Shown here in pieces: positions 44,584-53,919 of a DNA stretch of 64,000 bases. Within the stretch, counting starts at the first letter, position 1; every line of letters begins with the position of its first letter. The DNA is from an uncultured Polaribacter sp. (GTDB lineage: Bacteria; Bacteroidota; Bacteroidia; Flavobacteriales; Flavobacteriaceae), in the NCBI RefSeq assembly GCF_947500975.1, contig NZ_CANMUE010000006.1:124001-188000 (forward strand), read 5' to 3'. The notes below the pieces were generated by a model, which saw nothing but the letters and a program-made list of their open reading frames with translations, was not told where the DNA came from and did not search any database. The position numbers were made by a program, and so were the translations under genes.

Positions 44584-44613
44584 TTGACAAGGTTTGTAAA
44601 TAGCATATATTTG
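44584..44613 (+). promoter_or_regulatory. Predicted lepA promoter
   Basis: TTG at 44584-44586, exactly 19 bases, then TATATTTG at 44606-44613: a textbook Flavobacterium promoter. It starts transcription near 44616, ahead of the lepA ATG at 44642. Confidence 0.7.
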
Positions 44614-44641
44614 TAAGTTGAAAGAAGTTAGAAAACGAAGT

Positions 44642-46438
44642 ATGAAGAACATAAGAAACTTTTGCATTATTGCTCATATTGATCATGGTAAAAGTACATT
44701 AGCAGATAGATTGTTAGATTATACAGGCTCAGTAACAGCTCGTGAACAAAAAGCACAGTTGTTAGATAGCATGGATTTAGAACGAGAACGTGGAATTACC
44801 ATAAAATCTCACGCCATTCAAATGGATTTTGTTCATAATGGAGAGCCATTTATCTTAAATTTAATTGATACTCCAGGTCACGTAGATTTTTCTTACGAAG
44901 TTTCCCGTTCAATAGCAGCTTGTGAAGGAGCTTTGTTAATTGTTGATGCTGCACAAAGTATACAAGCACAAACAATTTCTAATTTATATTTAGCTCTAGA
45001 GAACGATTTAGAGATTATTCCTATTTTAAATAAAGTAGATTTACCTTCTGCAAATCCTGAAGAAGTAACAGATGATATTGTAGATTTATTAGGTTGCGAT
45101 CCAGAAGAAGTAATCCACGCAAGTGGTAAAACTGGTTTTGGAGTTGATAATATTTTAGCAGCAATTATAGATAGAATTCCAGCTCCAAAAGGAGATCCAG
45201 ACGCACCATTGCAAGCTTTAATTTTTGATTCTGTTTACAATTCTTACAGAGGAATAGAAACGTATTTTAGAGTTTTTAATGGTGAAATTAAAAAGGGACA
45301 AGAAATTAAATTTGTTGCAACAGGTAAAAATTATTTTGCTGATGAAGTTGGTACTTTAAAACTAACACAAGTTGTAAAAAAGTCTGTAAAAACGGGTGAT
45401 GTAGGGTACTTAATTACGGGTATTAAAACAGCAAAAGAGGTTAAAGTAGGAGATACAATAACAGATTTTGCTAAACCAACCACAGAAATTATTGATGGTT
45501 TTGAAGATGTAAAACCAATGGTTTTTGCTGGTATATACCCTGTTGATACAGAAGATTATGAAGAATTACGTTCTTCAATGGAAAAACTGCAATTAAACGA
45601 CGCTTCTTTAGTATTTCAACCAGAAAGCTCAGCTGCTTTAGGTTTTGGTTTTCGTTGTGGGTTCTTAGGAATGTTACATATGGAAATTATTCAAGAGCGT
45701 TTAGAACGTGAGTTTAATATGACTGTAATTACTACAGTACCAAACGTTTCTTACTATGCTTATACAAAGAAAAACCCTGATGAAATTATCATCTTAAATA
45801 ATCCAACAGATTTACCAGATCCATCAAGATTAGATAGAGTAGAGGAGCCTTTTATTAAAGCTTCAATTATAACAAAGTCTGATTTTGTAGGGCAAGTTAT
45901 GAGTTTGTGTATCGAAAAACGTGGGCAGATAATCAATCAAACATATTTAACAACACAAAGAGTTGAGTTAATTTTCGAAATGCCTTTGGCAGAAATTGTA
46001 TTTGATTTTTATGATCGTTTAAAAACAGTTTCTAAAGGATATGCTTCTTTTGATTATCATCCAATTGGTATGAAAGAATCTAAATTAGTAAGAGTAGATA
46101 TTTTATTAAACGCACAACCTGTAGATGCACTTTCTGCTTTATTACACGCAGATAATGCATATACAATTGGTAAAAAAATTGTAGAAAAACTAAAGCAATT
46201 AATACCAAGGCAACAGTTTGATATTCCAATACAAGCAGCAATTGGTGCTAAAATTATTGCTAGAGAAACAACAAAAGCTTTGCGTAAAGATGTTACAGCA
46301 AAATGTTATGGTGGAGATATTTCTAGAAAACGTAAATTGTTAGAAAAGCAGAAAAAGGGTAAGAAAAGAATGCGCCAGGTTGGTAATGTAGAAATTCCGC
46401 AAGAAGCATTTATGGCTGTTTTAAAGTTGAATGATTAA
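44642..46438 (+). CDS. lepA: Elongation factor 4 (LepA)
   Basis: A ribosome-bound translational GTPase thought to act in back-translocation and 30S biogenesis. The GTPase domain shows [18 protein letters not shown] (G1), [10 protein letters not shown] (G2), [10 protein letters not shown] (G3), [10 protein letters not shown] (G4) and HASGKTG (G5), then domains II and III and the LepA-specific C-terminal domain ending in [20 protein letters not shown]. The 598-residue length is normal. I chose ATG 44642 (MKNIRNF); a TTG at 44618 lies only about two bases from the predicted transcription start. Confidence 0.98.
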   Translation: MKNIRNFCIIAHIDHGKSTLADRLLDYTGSVTAREQKAQLLDSMDLERERGITIKSHAIQMDFVHNGEPFILNLIDTPGHVDFSYEVSRSIAACEGALLIVDAAQSIQAQTISNLYLALENDLEIIPILNKVDLPSANPEEVTDDIVDLLGCDPEEVIHASGKTGFGVDNILAAIIDRIPAPKGDPDAPLQALIFDSVYNSYRGIETYFRVFNGEIKKGQEIKFVATGKNYFADEVGTLKLTQVVKKSVKTGDVGYLITGIKTAKEVKVGDTITDFAKPTTEIIDGFEDVKPMVFAGIYPVDTEDYEELRSSMEKLQLNDASLVFQPESSAALGFGFRCGFLGMLHMEIIQERLEREFNMTVITTVPNVSYYAYTKKNPDEIIILNNPTDLPDPSRLDRVEEPFIKASIITKSDFVGQVMSLCIEKRGQIINQTYLTTQRVELIFEMPLAEIVFDFYDRLKTVSKGYASFDYHPIGMKESKLVRVDILLNAQPVDALSALLHADNAYTIGKKIVEKLKQLIPRQQFDIPIQAAIGAKIIARETTKALRKDVTAKCYGGDISRKRKLLEKQKKGKKRMRQVGNVEIPQEAFMAVLKLND

Positions 46439-46482
46439 AGTTTTTTAGAGTTAAAAAACAAGATAAAAGAATAAAGACACAA

Positions 46483-46513
46483 GCCTTTTTGAGAAATCAA
46501 GAAGGTTTTTTAT
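46483..46513 (+). terminator. Rho-independent terminator after lepA
   Basis: GCCTTTTTGA (46483-46492), loop GAAA and TCAAGAAGGT (46497-46506) form a ten-pair stem with two G-T pairs, then a T-run. Confidence 0.8.
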
Positions 46514-46515
46514 TT

Positions 46516-46600
46516 GAAGCTATTTCCAGCTTTCCATTATATCTTTTTTTGAGAAAAACAAAAAAAGGATGCCATTTCAATCTGGGCTAAACTTGTTTGT
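46516..46600. repeat. Structured dispersed repeat, copy 2 (short loop)
   Basis: Nearly identical to the arms of copy 1 at 19503-19650 but with a loop of only about ten bases. CCAG (46526-46529) pairs with CTGG (46582-46585), the compensatory partner of CCTG and CAGG in copy 1. It lies between the convergent ends of lepA and the LytTR gene. Confidence 0.75.
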
Positions 46601-46661
46601 TAGTAAATAGAGATTTTTTTAAAGTAAGTTTTGAGTTTAATTTACTAAATGTAAAACAAAA

Positions 46662-47426
46662 TTAATTTTCCAACCATTTTCTAAAATCAGCAGTTGTAGC
46701 AGAGCTTGTCATCACTTTTTCTTTATGTTTTTTTATTGAAATCAGTAATCTATTTTTAAAATGACTTTCTATTTTTTCTATAAAATCGATATTTATAATT
46801 TCACTTCTATTAATTTTAAAGAATTTCTTTGGGTTTAATTGCTGATAAATAACACCTAAATTTTTAGAAATTGTATGGCGTTTTCCATTCTTATCTATTG
46901 CTAAACAAAAATCTCCAGAAGCCGAAATCAATGTAATATCAATAGCATTTAACAGCTGAATGCCAGATGTTTTTTTAATAACAAATCGTTTTTTGTGAGT
47001 AGCAGATTCTTCTTGTAAGGCAGATTTTAAAGCATCAATTGTATTTGTGTCTAAAGTAGTGTAATCTCCTTTTTTAAATAAAGCTTGGTATTTATGAATC
47101 GCTTTATCAAAATCGTTTTGAGAATAGGGTTTTAAAATATAAGCAATTCCATTTGTATTAAATGCTTGAAATAAATATTCATCGTGGGCAGAACAAAATA
47201 TAATAGGAGCTTCAATTTTTATTTTATGAAATAAATTAAAAGAAAGCCCATCTAATAGTTGGATGTCAGATAAAATAAAGTCGTAATTATTTTCTTTTAA
47301 TAAAAGTTCTCCATCAACAATGGTTCTTCCCCAATCATGGGTAATTTTTATATCAAAAAAATTATGTAAACATTTTATTAGTTTTTGATAAGCAGGTATT
47401 TCGTCTTCTAAAATTAAGATGTTCAT
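46662..47426 (-). CDS. LytTR-family response regulator
   Basis: The receiver domain (ILILEDEIPAYQ, phospho-acceptor Asp 54 in FILSDIQLLDG, ILKPYSQND with Lys about 98) is followed by a LytTR DNA-binding domain (RFVIKKTSGIQLLNAIDITL, FKINRSEIINIDFIEKIESH). It should bind direct repeats upstream of its targets when phosphorylated by the LytS-type kinase encoded just upstream (10-base gap). It is the last of four genes in an operon that also holds a CPBP protease and an outer-membrane receptor. Confidence 0.92.
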   Translation of the reverse strand: MNILILEDEIPAYQKLIKCLHNFFDIKITHDWGRTIVDGELLLKENNYDFILSDIQLLDGLSFNLFHKIKIEAPIIFCSAHDEYLFQAFNTNGIAYILKPYSQNDFDKAIHKYQALFKKGDYTTLDTNTIDALKSALQEESATHKKRFVIKKTSGIQLLNAIDITLISASGDFCLAIDKNGKRHTISKNLGVIYQQLNPKKFFKINRSEIINIDFIEKIESHFKNRLLISIKKHKEKVMTSSATTADFRKWLEN

Positions 47427-47436
47427 GGTATTTATT

Positions 47437-48444
47437 TTATTCGCTTAAAGTAATTATTGGAATAAAAACTTCAAATTTTTCTTCCAAATTATGCACCTGA
47501 ATTTTTTCATCAGAAAGTAATTTGTAACGTGCTTTTAAGTTTTTTAAACCTGTACCAAAAGATTCTTCTTTTAAATGAGTTTTAGATTTGGTATTGGTAA
47601 CAGTTAACCAACCATCATTTATGGTGATTAAAATTTTTACGGGTGTATTGTTTTGAACTTTATTATGTTTTACTACGTTTTCTAATAAGGCTTGTAGCGC
47701 ACCAGTTGGAATGAATTTATTATTTATTTCTGTGTTTTTTTCAATATTAAACTCATAATCATTTTCAAATCTAGTTTTTATTAAAAAAATATAATTTTCG
47801 GAAAAATTTAGTTCTTTTGACAGCTCCATAACTTCGGCATCTTTTGTTTGAATTAAATATCTGTATATTAAAGATAGCCTATTTATGTATTCTTTTGCTT
47901 TATTTGGGTTGCTATCAATTAAACTATCTAAAGTATTTAAATTGTTGAATAAAAAGTGTGGATCTATTTGTGAGCGTAATAGTTTTAACTCGTTTTCTTT
48001 TTGTTGTTTTTCAACATTTAAAAGTTCCGTTCTTCCTTCATAGAATTTTTTAGTTAATAAAATTCCTAAAGGAAAAGCTATAGTTTCTGAGCCATAATCA
48101 ATTCCTTTTAAAATAAAATTCAAACCAGTAGGAAAATTGTTCCAATCATTTGCACCCGTCCAAAAACCTATAGTGTAGTTAATACCGCCAAAAATAAAAA
48201 GTAATAAGGTACCAACTATTCCAAATAAAAAGTAATTTTTGTTATTAATAATATATTCAGGTATTAGCCAAAAGATGAAAAAATAAATTAAGATTATCGA
48301 TATGAAAATGCCGGCAGGAATATCTATTATATACTCTAAAAAAGTATGATTCTGTTTATATGCATAATGCAATTCCATAATTACGGATACACCGTAAAAA
48401 ATAGAAAGAATTATGTAATCAGACTTGCTAAATTTAAGTTTCAT
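47437..48444 (-). CDS. LytS/AlgZ-type sensor histidine kinase
   Basis: Four hydrophobic helices in the first 130 residues form the membrane part, with no extracytoplasmic domain of size. The His_kinase domain follows (LLRSQIDPHFLFNNLNTLDS, His 163), then a degenerate HATPase region with ALLENVVKHNK and GTGLKNLKARY. This is the PF06580 type that pairs with LytTR regulators. It probably senses a membrane-embedded or peptide signal. Six bases separate it from the CPBP gene upstream. Confidence 0.9.
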   Translation of the reverse strand: MKLKFSKSDYIILSIFYGVSVIMELHYAYKQNHTFLEYIIDIPAGIFISIILIYFFIFWLIPEYIINNKNYFLFGIVGTLLLFIFGGINYTIGFWTGANDWNNFPTGLNFILKGIDYGSETIAFPLGILLTKKFYEGRTELLNVEKQQKENELKLLRSQIDPHFLFNNLNTLDSLIDSNPNKAKEYINRLSLIYRYLIQTKDAEVMELSKELNFSENYIFLIKTRFENDYEFNIEKNTEINNKFIPTGALQALLENVVKHNKVQNNTPVKILITINDGWLTVTNTKSKTHLKEESFGTGLKNLKARYKLLSDEKIQVHNLEEKFEVFIPIITLSE

Positions 48445-48449
48445 TGAGG

Positions 48450-49232
48450 TTAATTAGTTACAGGCACTTGTTTTTTTATGATATAAAGTCCATAAATTAA
48501 ACAAGGTAAAGTTATTAATATCGTTAATATCGAATCGTTAATATCCATAGGATTATAAACCATAGCTTTTACGGGTTTATTTATTGAATCTAATTTGGCT
48601 ACAAAATCGATAATAGCATGAATAATTATTAATGGATATACTCTTTTAATTACTAATAAAAGAGCGCCAAACATTATACCAATAAAAGTAGCGAAAAATA
48701 ATTGAGCTATTTCACCATAAATACCTTTATCAAAATTAATTAGATGTAAAAAACCAAATATTAATGCTGATATAAAAACGGCTTTAATTTGTGCTTTTCT
48801 GTTGTTTCCAAAATATTTTGAAATTAAAGGAAGCAAAACACTTCTAAGACTTAACTCTTCAGAAATTCCTATAACAATACAATAAATTACTAATAATGAT
48901 ATGTTTAAAATGCTGAAATTTGGAATTGAATCTAAAGAATCTATATTTAATAAAACTAAAAACAATAACGGAAAAATAACAAGCCATAATTTTTTGGGTT
49001 TTGTTTTAGATAAACCACCAAGTTGAATTAAATCTAACCTTTTAGCAACCATAAAAGATACCAAACCAAGAATAGATTTACTTATTATGTTAAAAGCTAA
49101 ATGAATATTATAATCATCTATTCCGTTATTTATTAAATAGTTTTTTATGATATTGTTTGTTGTTGAAATTAAGGCAATAAATAGTATGAATAAAATTACT
49201 TTATTTAAGATTGATTTGTTTTTCATTATCAT
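48450..49232 (-). CDS. CPBP-family intramembrane metalloprotease
   Basis: Eight hydrophobic helices with the CPBP/Abi signature: ISEELSLRSVLLPLI carries the EExxxR motif (Glu 125, Glu 126, Arg 130), IFGFLHLINF the second motif with His 163, and LIIIHAIIDF the third with His and Asp. Members of the family cut substrates within the membrane (type II CAAX proteases, self-immunity and peptide-processing proteins). It is translated right after the receptor gene (two bases between stop and start) and before the kinase, so it may process or regulate a signal for this operon. An ATG at 49226 is an alternative start. Confidence 0.88.
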   Translation of the reverse strand: MIMKNKSILNKVILFILFIALISTTNNIIKNYLINNGIDDYNIHLAFNIISKSILGLVSFMVAKRLDLIQLGGLSKTKPKKLWLVIFPLLFLVLLNIDSLDSIPNFSILNISLLVIYCIVIGISEELSLRSVLLPLISKYFGNNRKAQIKAVFISALIFGFLHLINFDKGIYGEIAQLFFATFIGIMFGALLLVIKRVYPLIIIHAIIDFVAKLDSINKPVKAMVYNPMDINDSILTILITLPCLIYGLYIIKKQVPVTN

Positions 49233-49234
49233 TA

Positions 49235-51634
49235 TTAATTATTGTCATTAATTCTGTTTTCTTCATCTCTATTTGTATTTCTACTGGCTTTCTTCTTGCC
49301 AAATTTAGAGCCGAAACTATATACCATACGTAGTTGAATATTTTGTCTAGAACCATTACTCTCAACTTCTGCAGTTCCGTTCCCGTAATCTATATTACCA
49401 ACAAAACCTCTATTTAGCATTTTATTAAAACCTAAATTTACTTTTAATTTATCATCTAAAAACTTTTTACCAAAAGAAAAATCTAATTCAGCTAACCAGT
49501 CAACCTCTATTTGACCTTCTAACGCTCCTGTTCCATAATTACCACTAACTTCTAAATTAACATCCCAAGGTAATTGGTAGCTTGCCTGTATAAACCAAAT
49601 TAAGTTCCATTTATTTAAGTTAATTTTGTAGAATTCTCCAGGAATGTCTTTGTCTAAAATAGTTGCATGAAAGTTGTTGCTGGTAACAATAACTCCTGTG
49701 TAACCTTCTAATCCTTTCGTAAAGTTTACAGGTGCAAATAATCTAAAGTTCCAATTATAACTGTTGTCAATATTAGTTTCTTGCTGTCTTATTTGTGCAG
49801 ATGAGTTACTTTGACTGATTAATTGCGCAATTGCATCATCAGTTTTACTGTAACCTATTGTAAAAAATGGTTGCCCTTCATAAGTTAAGTTAAATTGATA
49901 CTTGTTTGTATAAGACGGAGTTAAATCAGGGTTTCCTTCGCTACCAGAATAAGGATCTAAAAAAGTAACAAAACTATTTAAGCTATTATAAGATGGTCTT
50001 TGAATTCTATAACTGTAAGATAAACTTGCTCCTAAAGTTTCTGTTATTTCTCTGCTAATTGATGCACTTGGAAATATTTTTTGAATAGGTCTTTTTTGAA
50101 TTTCTGTAGTAAGAACACCGTCTTTTAAAAATGTTGATGTTCCATTTGTATAACTGTCTTCATAACGTAAACCTCCAGAAAAAGACCATTTTCCATAACT
50201 AGCATTTATTTTAGTGTACAGAGCAAAAATATTTTCGTCAATAACAAATCGGCTACTCTCATCATCAATTTTATCAAAACTATTATTGTTTTCATCAAAA
50301 GATTGCAAATCATTATCCGTTTTAACATCAGCAAAACGAGTTCCAACGCTTAATTTAAAATTATCAGAAAAGGTTTTAGAATAATCAGCTCTATATGTTT
50401 TTATAGTATAATTTCCTTCTTGAATGTATTTTTTATTCGTAAAATCAACAGTGCTTCCTGCAACATCAGATAATATATTTGTGTTATCATTTACAAAGTC
50501 TACGTAATTAAAATCAATTACTAATTTATCAGTATCTGTCTTATATTCGTAATATGGGTTTATGTTAAAATTACTTCTTTCTCTATCAAAACTATTTTCT
50601 GATAATAAAATATTGGTATTGTTTGTGTCAGAAATAATGGTTTTGCTACTAGCAATTCTATCGGATTTTCTTGTGCTAATAAGACCTCCAATTCCTATAG
50701 AGTGATGGTCATTTAAATAATAATCTAAATTTCCACTAATTCTAAAATTATCAGGATCGTAAGGCTCACGTGTAACTTGGTCGTAAGTTTCATCTCCAAC
50801 TGTTCTTACTAAAAATAAATCGTCTCTCCAAGTTGGTTGCGAATAATTTAAGCTCGTTTGCCAATTTAATTTGTTTTTATAACTAGCAATAGAAAAACCA
50901 GTACCCCATTCCAAACCTTCATCTTCACCAATCCAAGAGTTTACACTTCCGTGTGTTCCAAGTTTTACATTTTTCTTTAAAATGATGTTAATAATTGCTC
51001 CTGAGCCAGAAGCGTCATATTCTGCGCCAGGTTGTTCAACTACCTCAATTTTAGCTATATTGTCTGCAGGAAAATCACTTAGTAAAGTTTCTACATCCAT
51101 ATATTCTGTAGTTTTTCCGTTGATTAAAATTCTAACACCTGTGTTTCCTGCAATAGAAATTCCATTATTAGTTACTAAAACACCAGGAACTTTACGCATT
51201 ACATCTTGTAAACTAGTGTTAATCATTTCAGATTTTTCTAAGTTTACAACCAATTTTTCTGCGGTTTGTTTAATAACTGGGCGTTTACTTTTTACAACTA
51301 TTTCATTTAAAAGCTGACTTTCTTCTTTTAAAGTGATGTTAAACTTTTTGTTAGAATTTAATTCAAACTCCTTAATTTTTTGAGTTTCAAAGCCTAGCAT
51401 AGAAAATTCAATTTTATATTTTCCTGAGCTGATGTTTTCAATCTTATACTCTCCATCATCATTAGAAATTGTTCCTTTTGGATTTGCTTCATTTCCAATT
51501 TTATAAAGAATAATATTAGTAAAAGGTAAAGGTTGATTTTGATTATCGATAATTTTACCAGATATACTGTGTTGGGAAAAGGTTGTTAAAATTCCGAAGA
51601 ATAAAATAAATGTACTTGAGATTAAAAATTTCAT
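49235..51634 (-). CDS. TonB-dependent receptor-like outer-membrane beta-barrel protein
   Basis: A signal peptide (MKFLISSTFILFFGILTTFS) is followed by a carboxypeptidase-regulatory-like domain (SISGKIIDNQNQPLPFTNI, GKYKIEFSMLGFET), a plug (LQDVMRKVPGVLV, VRILINGKTTEYMD, VVEQPGAEYDASGSGAIINI) and an OMP_b-brl_3-type barrel. The long C-terminal tail after the last strand (FGKKKASRNTNRDEENRIND) is basic and acidic. About 799 residues. The ligand is unknown. It heads the operon with the CPBP protease, LytS kinase and LytTR regulator, a receptor-and-signal arrangement. I chose ATG 51634; a TTG lies ten codons upstream. Confidence 0.9.
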   Translation of the reverse strand: MKFLISSTFILFFGILTTFSQHSISGKIIDNQNQPLPFTNIILYKIGNEANPKGTISNDDGEYKIENISSGKYKIEFSMLGFETQKIKEFELNSNKKFNITLKEESQLLNEIVVKSKRPVIKQTAEKLVVNLEKSEMINTSLQDVMRKVPGVLVTNNGISIAGNTGVRILINGKTTEYMDVETLLSDFPADNIAKIEVVEQPGAEYDASGSGAIINIILKKNVKLGTHGSVNSWIGEDEGLEWGTGFSIASYKNKLNWQTSLNYSQPTWRDDLFLVRTVGDETYDQVTREPYDPDNFRISGNLDYYLNDHHSIGIGGLISTRKSDRIASSKTIISDTNNTNILLSENSFDRERSNFNINPYYEYKTDTDKLVIDFNYVDFVNDNTNILSDVAGSTVDFTNKKYIQEGNYTIKTYRADYSKTFSDNFKLSVGTRFADVKTDNDLQSFDENNNSFDKIDDESSRFVIDENIFALYTKINASYGKWSFSGGLRYEDSYTNGTSTFLKDGVLTTEIQKRPIQKIFPSASISREITETLGASLSYSYRIQRPSYNSLNSFVTFLDPYSGSEGNPDLTPSYTNKYQFNLTYEGQPFFTIGYSKTDDAIAQLISQSNSSAQIRQQETNIDNSYNWNFRLFAPVNFTKGLEGYTGVIVTSNNFHATILDKDIPGEFYKINLNKWNLIWFIQASYQLPWDVNLEVSGNYGTGALEGQIEVDWLAELDFSFGKKFLDDKLKVNLGFNKMLNRGFVGNIDYGNGTAEVESNGSRQNIQLRMVYSFGSKFGKKKASRNTNRDEENRINDNN

Positions 51635-51783
51635 TTTTTTTGTTGATTTTGTTTTACCGTTCAAAAGTCTTTGTTTTGTTATAATAGAAAAAACAAAATT
51701 TGATGAAACGGGTTAAATTTCCGATAAACAGATATTAGTTTTCTTTAAAAACAAGACGCTTAAAACCTAATAAAAGTTGTATC

Positions 51784-51820
51784 AAAAAAAAATACTCTTG
51801 AAGTTTATCAAGAGTATTTT
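51784..51820 (-). terminator. Terminator after the zinc metallopeptidase gene
   Basis: AAAATACTCTTGA (51789-51801) and TCAAGAGTATTTT (51808-51820) form a 13-pair stem; the A-run at 51784-51790 is the T-run on the minus strand. Confidence 0.8.
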
Positions 51821-51849
51821 AAATATTTTTTAATATTAATAAGAATTCG

Positions 51850-52548
51850 TTAGTCTCTACTGCTCATAAGTTTCATTGCCCAATATAATAACATTGCTAA
51901 AGAACCTAATGCTGCCACTAAATATGTTCTAGCAGCCCATTTAAGTGCGTCTTTAGAGCCTTTAAATTCTTCATTAGTAACAATATTTTTGTTTTTCAAC
52001 CAAGCCAATGCTCTATTACTCGCATCATATTCTACAGGTAATGTAATAAAACTAAATAAAGTGGCGGCTCCCATTAAAACTACTCCACCAGCTAAAACCC
52101 AATAACCTAGGCTTGACGCAGCTCCTAAAACTAAACCACCCATAATTAAATACTGAGAAAACTTAGAAGAAACAGTAACCATTGGTACTAAATTAGAACG
52201 CATTTCTAACCATTTATAAGCTTGCGCATGTTGTACAGCATGCCCTACTTCATGAGCAGCAACTGCAGCAGATGCCGCGTTTCTTTGATTGTAAACAGCT
52301 TCACTTAAATTTACAGTTTTGTCTTTTGGATTGTAATGATCTGTAAGTCTTCCTGGTGTAGAAATAACACTAACGTTTGTGATACCATGATCTGCTAGCA
52401 TTTTTTCAGCAATTTCAGCGCCACTCATTCCGTTTCTTAGCTGTATTTTAGAGTGTTGCGCAAATTTTCTTTTTAAAGTATTACTGATTAACCAACTAAA
52501 AAGTGAGATTACACCAATAATAATGTAGTACTCTGTTCCAATCATCAT
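51850..52548 (-). CDS. Zinc metallopeptidase (YugP-like, neutral Zn-dependent)
   Basis: A membrane protein with a hydrophobic N-terminal helix, a conserved catalytic HEVGHAVQH (HExxH plus third ligand downstream) and two or three C-terminal helices (LGAASSLGYWVLAGGVVLMG and RTYLVAALGSLAMLLYWAM). NRNGMSGAEIAEKML-type sequence, DHYNPKDKTVNLSE and ALKWAARTYLVAALG are all typical of the family, which is common in Bacteroidota and Firmicutes. The substrate is unknown. It is monocistronic with a clear terminator and divergent from the asparaginase gene. Confidence 0.92.
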   Translation of the reverse strand: MMIGTEYYIIIGVISLFSWLISNTLKRKFAQHSKIQLRNGMSGAEIAEKMLADHGITNVSVISTPGRLTDHYNPKDKTVNLSEAVYNQRNAASAAVAAHEVGHAVQHAQAYKWLEMRSNLVPMVTVSSKFSQYLIMGGLVLGAASSLGYWVLAGGVVLMGAATLFSFITLPVEYDASNRALAWLKNKNIVTNEEFKGSKDALKWAARTYLVAALGSLAMLLYWAMKLMSSRD

Positions 52549-52643
52549 AATTTATAAAATTTTAAAACTATATATCAATTTTGTTCGATAAATTTACAAC
52601 ATAAATTATTCCAATTTTTAATTTAGATAAAAAAAATGTCAAA

Positions 52644-53687
52644 ATGACAAAAAAACCTACTATTTTACTGATCTACACTGGGGGTACCATTGGTATGATT
52701 AAAGATTATGATACAAATGCTTTAAAAGCTTTTGATTTTAGTCGGATTATTGAAAAAATACCAGAATTAAAACAATTAAATTGTAGTATAGAAAGTTTTT
52801 CTTTTGATGAGCCTATTGATTCATCAAACATGAATATAGCTTATTATAAAGCTATTGTTAAAGTTATAGAAAACAACTACACAAAATTTGATGGATTTGT
52901 AATTCTTACAGGTTCGGATACCATGTCTTATACTTCTTCTGCTGTAAGTTTTATGTTAGAAAATTTACAAAAACCCGTTATTTTTACTGGGTCTCAATTA
53001 CCAATTGGAGATTTAAGAACCGATGCTAAGGAAAATTTAATTACATCAATAGAAATAGCTTGTTCTATAAAAAATAATAAACCAATAATTGCAGAGGTAT
53101 GTTTGTATTTTGAGTATAAATTATATCGTGCAAACAGAACATCAAAAATAAATGCAGAACAATTTGAAGCATTTGCATCCATGAATTATCCGCCTTTGGC
53201 TGAAAGTGGAGTGCATTTAAATTTCAATGAGTACGTAATTCATCAACCAAAAGAAACAAATCAGAAGCTAATTGTAAGAGAAAATCTAGTTAATGATATT
53301 GCTATTCTAAAATTGTTTCCTGGAATTACTGAAAACGTTGTAAAAAGTATTTTAGAAACCAATAATTTAAAAGGAGTAATTTTAGAAACCTATGGAGCTG
53401 GAAATGCTCCTAGTGAAACTTGGTTTTTAAATCAACTTAAAAATGCTATTAAGCGAGGTATTAGAATAGTTAATGTAACACAATGTGCAGGAGGTAGTGT
53501 AATTCAAGGTCATTATGAAACTAGTGTTACTTTAAAAGAAATTGGAGTTATTAGTGGAAAAGATATTACAACAGAATCTGCAATTGCAAAGTTGATGTAT
53601 TTGTTAACGCAAGACTTTGATTTAGAAAAATTAACTTTTTATTTTGAAAAATCTTTAAGAGGAGAAATTTCTGATAATTTAGAATGA
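52644..53687 (+). CDS. ansA: Type I L-asparaginase (cytoplasmic)
   Basis: Hydrolyses asparagine to aspartate and ammonia. The N-terminal catalytic loop ILLIYTGGTIGMIKD holds the nucleophilic Thr, and FVILTGSDTMSYTSSAVSFM holds the second conserved Thr-Asp pair. The length of 347 residues and lack of a signal peptide fit the type I cytoplasmic enzyme. It is followed by the ExbB/ExbD set after a hairpin, a neighbourhood that I recall from other flavobacteria. Confidence 0.92.
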   Translation: MTKKPTILLIYTGGTIGMIKDYDTNALKAFDFSRIIEKIPELKQLNCSIESFSFDEPIDSSNMNIAYYKAIVKVIENNYTKFDGFVILTGSDTMSYTSSAVSFMLENLQKPVIFTGSQLPIGDLRTDAKENLITSIEIACSIKNNKPIIAEVCLYFEYKLYRANRTSKINAEQFEAFASMNYPPLAESGVHLNFNEYVIHQPKETNQKLIVRENLVNDIAILKLFPGITENVVKSILETNNLKGVILETYGAGNAPSETWFLNQLKNAIKRGIRIVNVTQCAGGSVIQGHYETSVTLKEIGVISGKDITTESAIAKLMYLLTQDFDLEKLTFYFEKSLRGEISDNLE

Positions 53688-53751
53688 TTACTATAATGGT
53701 TTTTATAAAAAATAAAGAAATCATTAAGAAACTTAACAAAAAAGTACAAAT

Positions 53752-53776
53752 AGCATAAAAAATATTTTTTTATGCT
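53752..53776. terminator. Hairpin after the asparaginase gene
   Basis: AGCATAAAAAA (53752-53762) and TTTTTTATGCT (53766-53776) form an 11-pair stem with a three-base loop. The T-run lies a few bases further on, so termination strength is uncertain. The rest of the gap to 53920 holds a possible promoter (TATCTTTA) but no gene. Confidence 0.5.
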
Positions 53777-53919
53777 CTACATTTTTTGTTTCTTGGCACT
53801 CTCTTAAATAAAAAAGGTTAGTTCTTAAATAAAAAATAAAAGTAACTAAGTTTTTTGTTTATTTAAGTTGAAAAATTATATCTTTAACCCGTTAACTATT
53901 AAAATTAATTATAACAAAG

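Noticed and set aside
44440..44667. Minus-strand open frame of 75 codons between the coiled-coil lipoprotein gene and lepA
   Set aside because: It runs through the lepA promoter and start codon, and no minus-strand promoter is seen before it.
50982..51317. Plus-strand open frame of 111 codons in the receptor gene
   Set aside because: It is antisense to the conserved plug domain and has no start context or recognisable domain.
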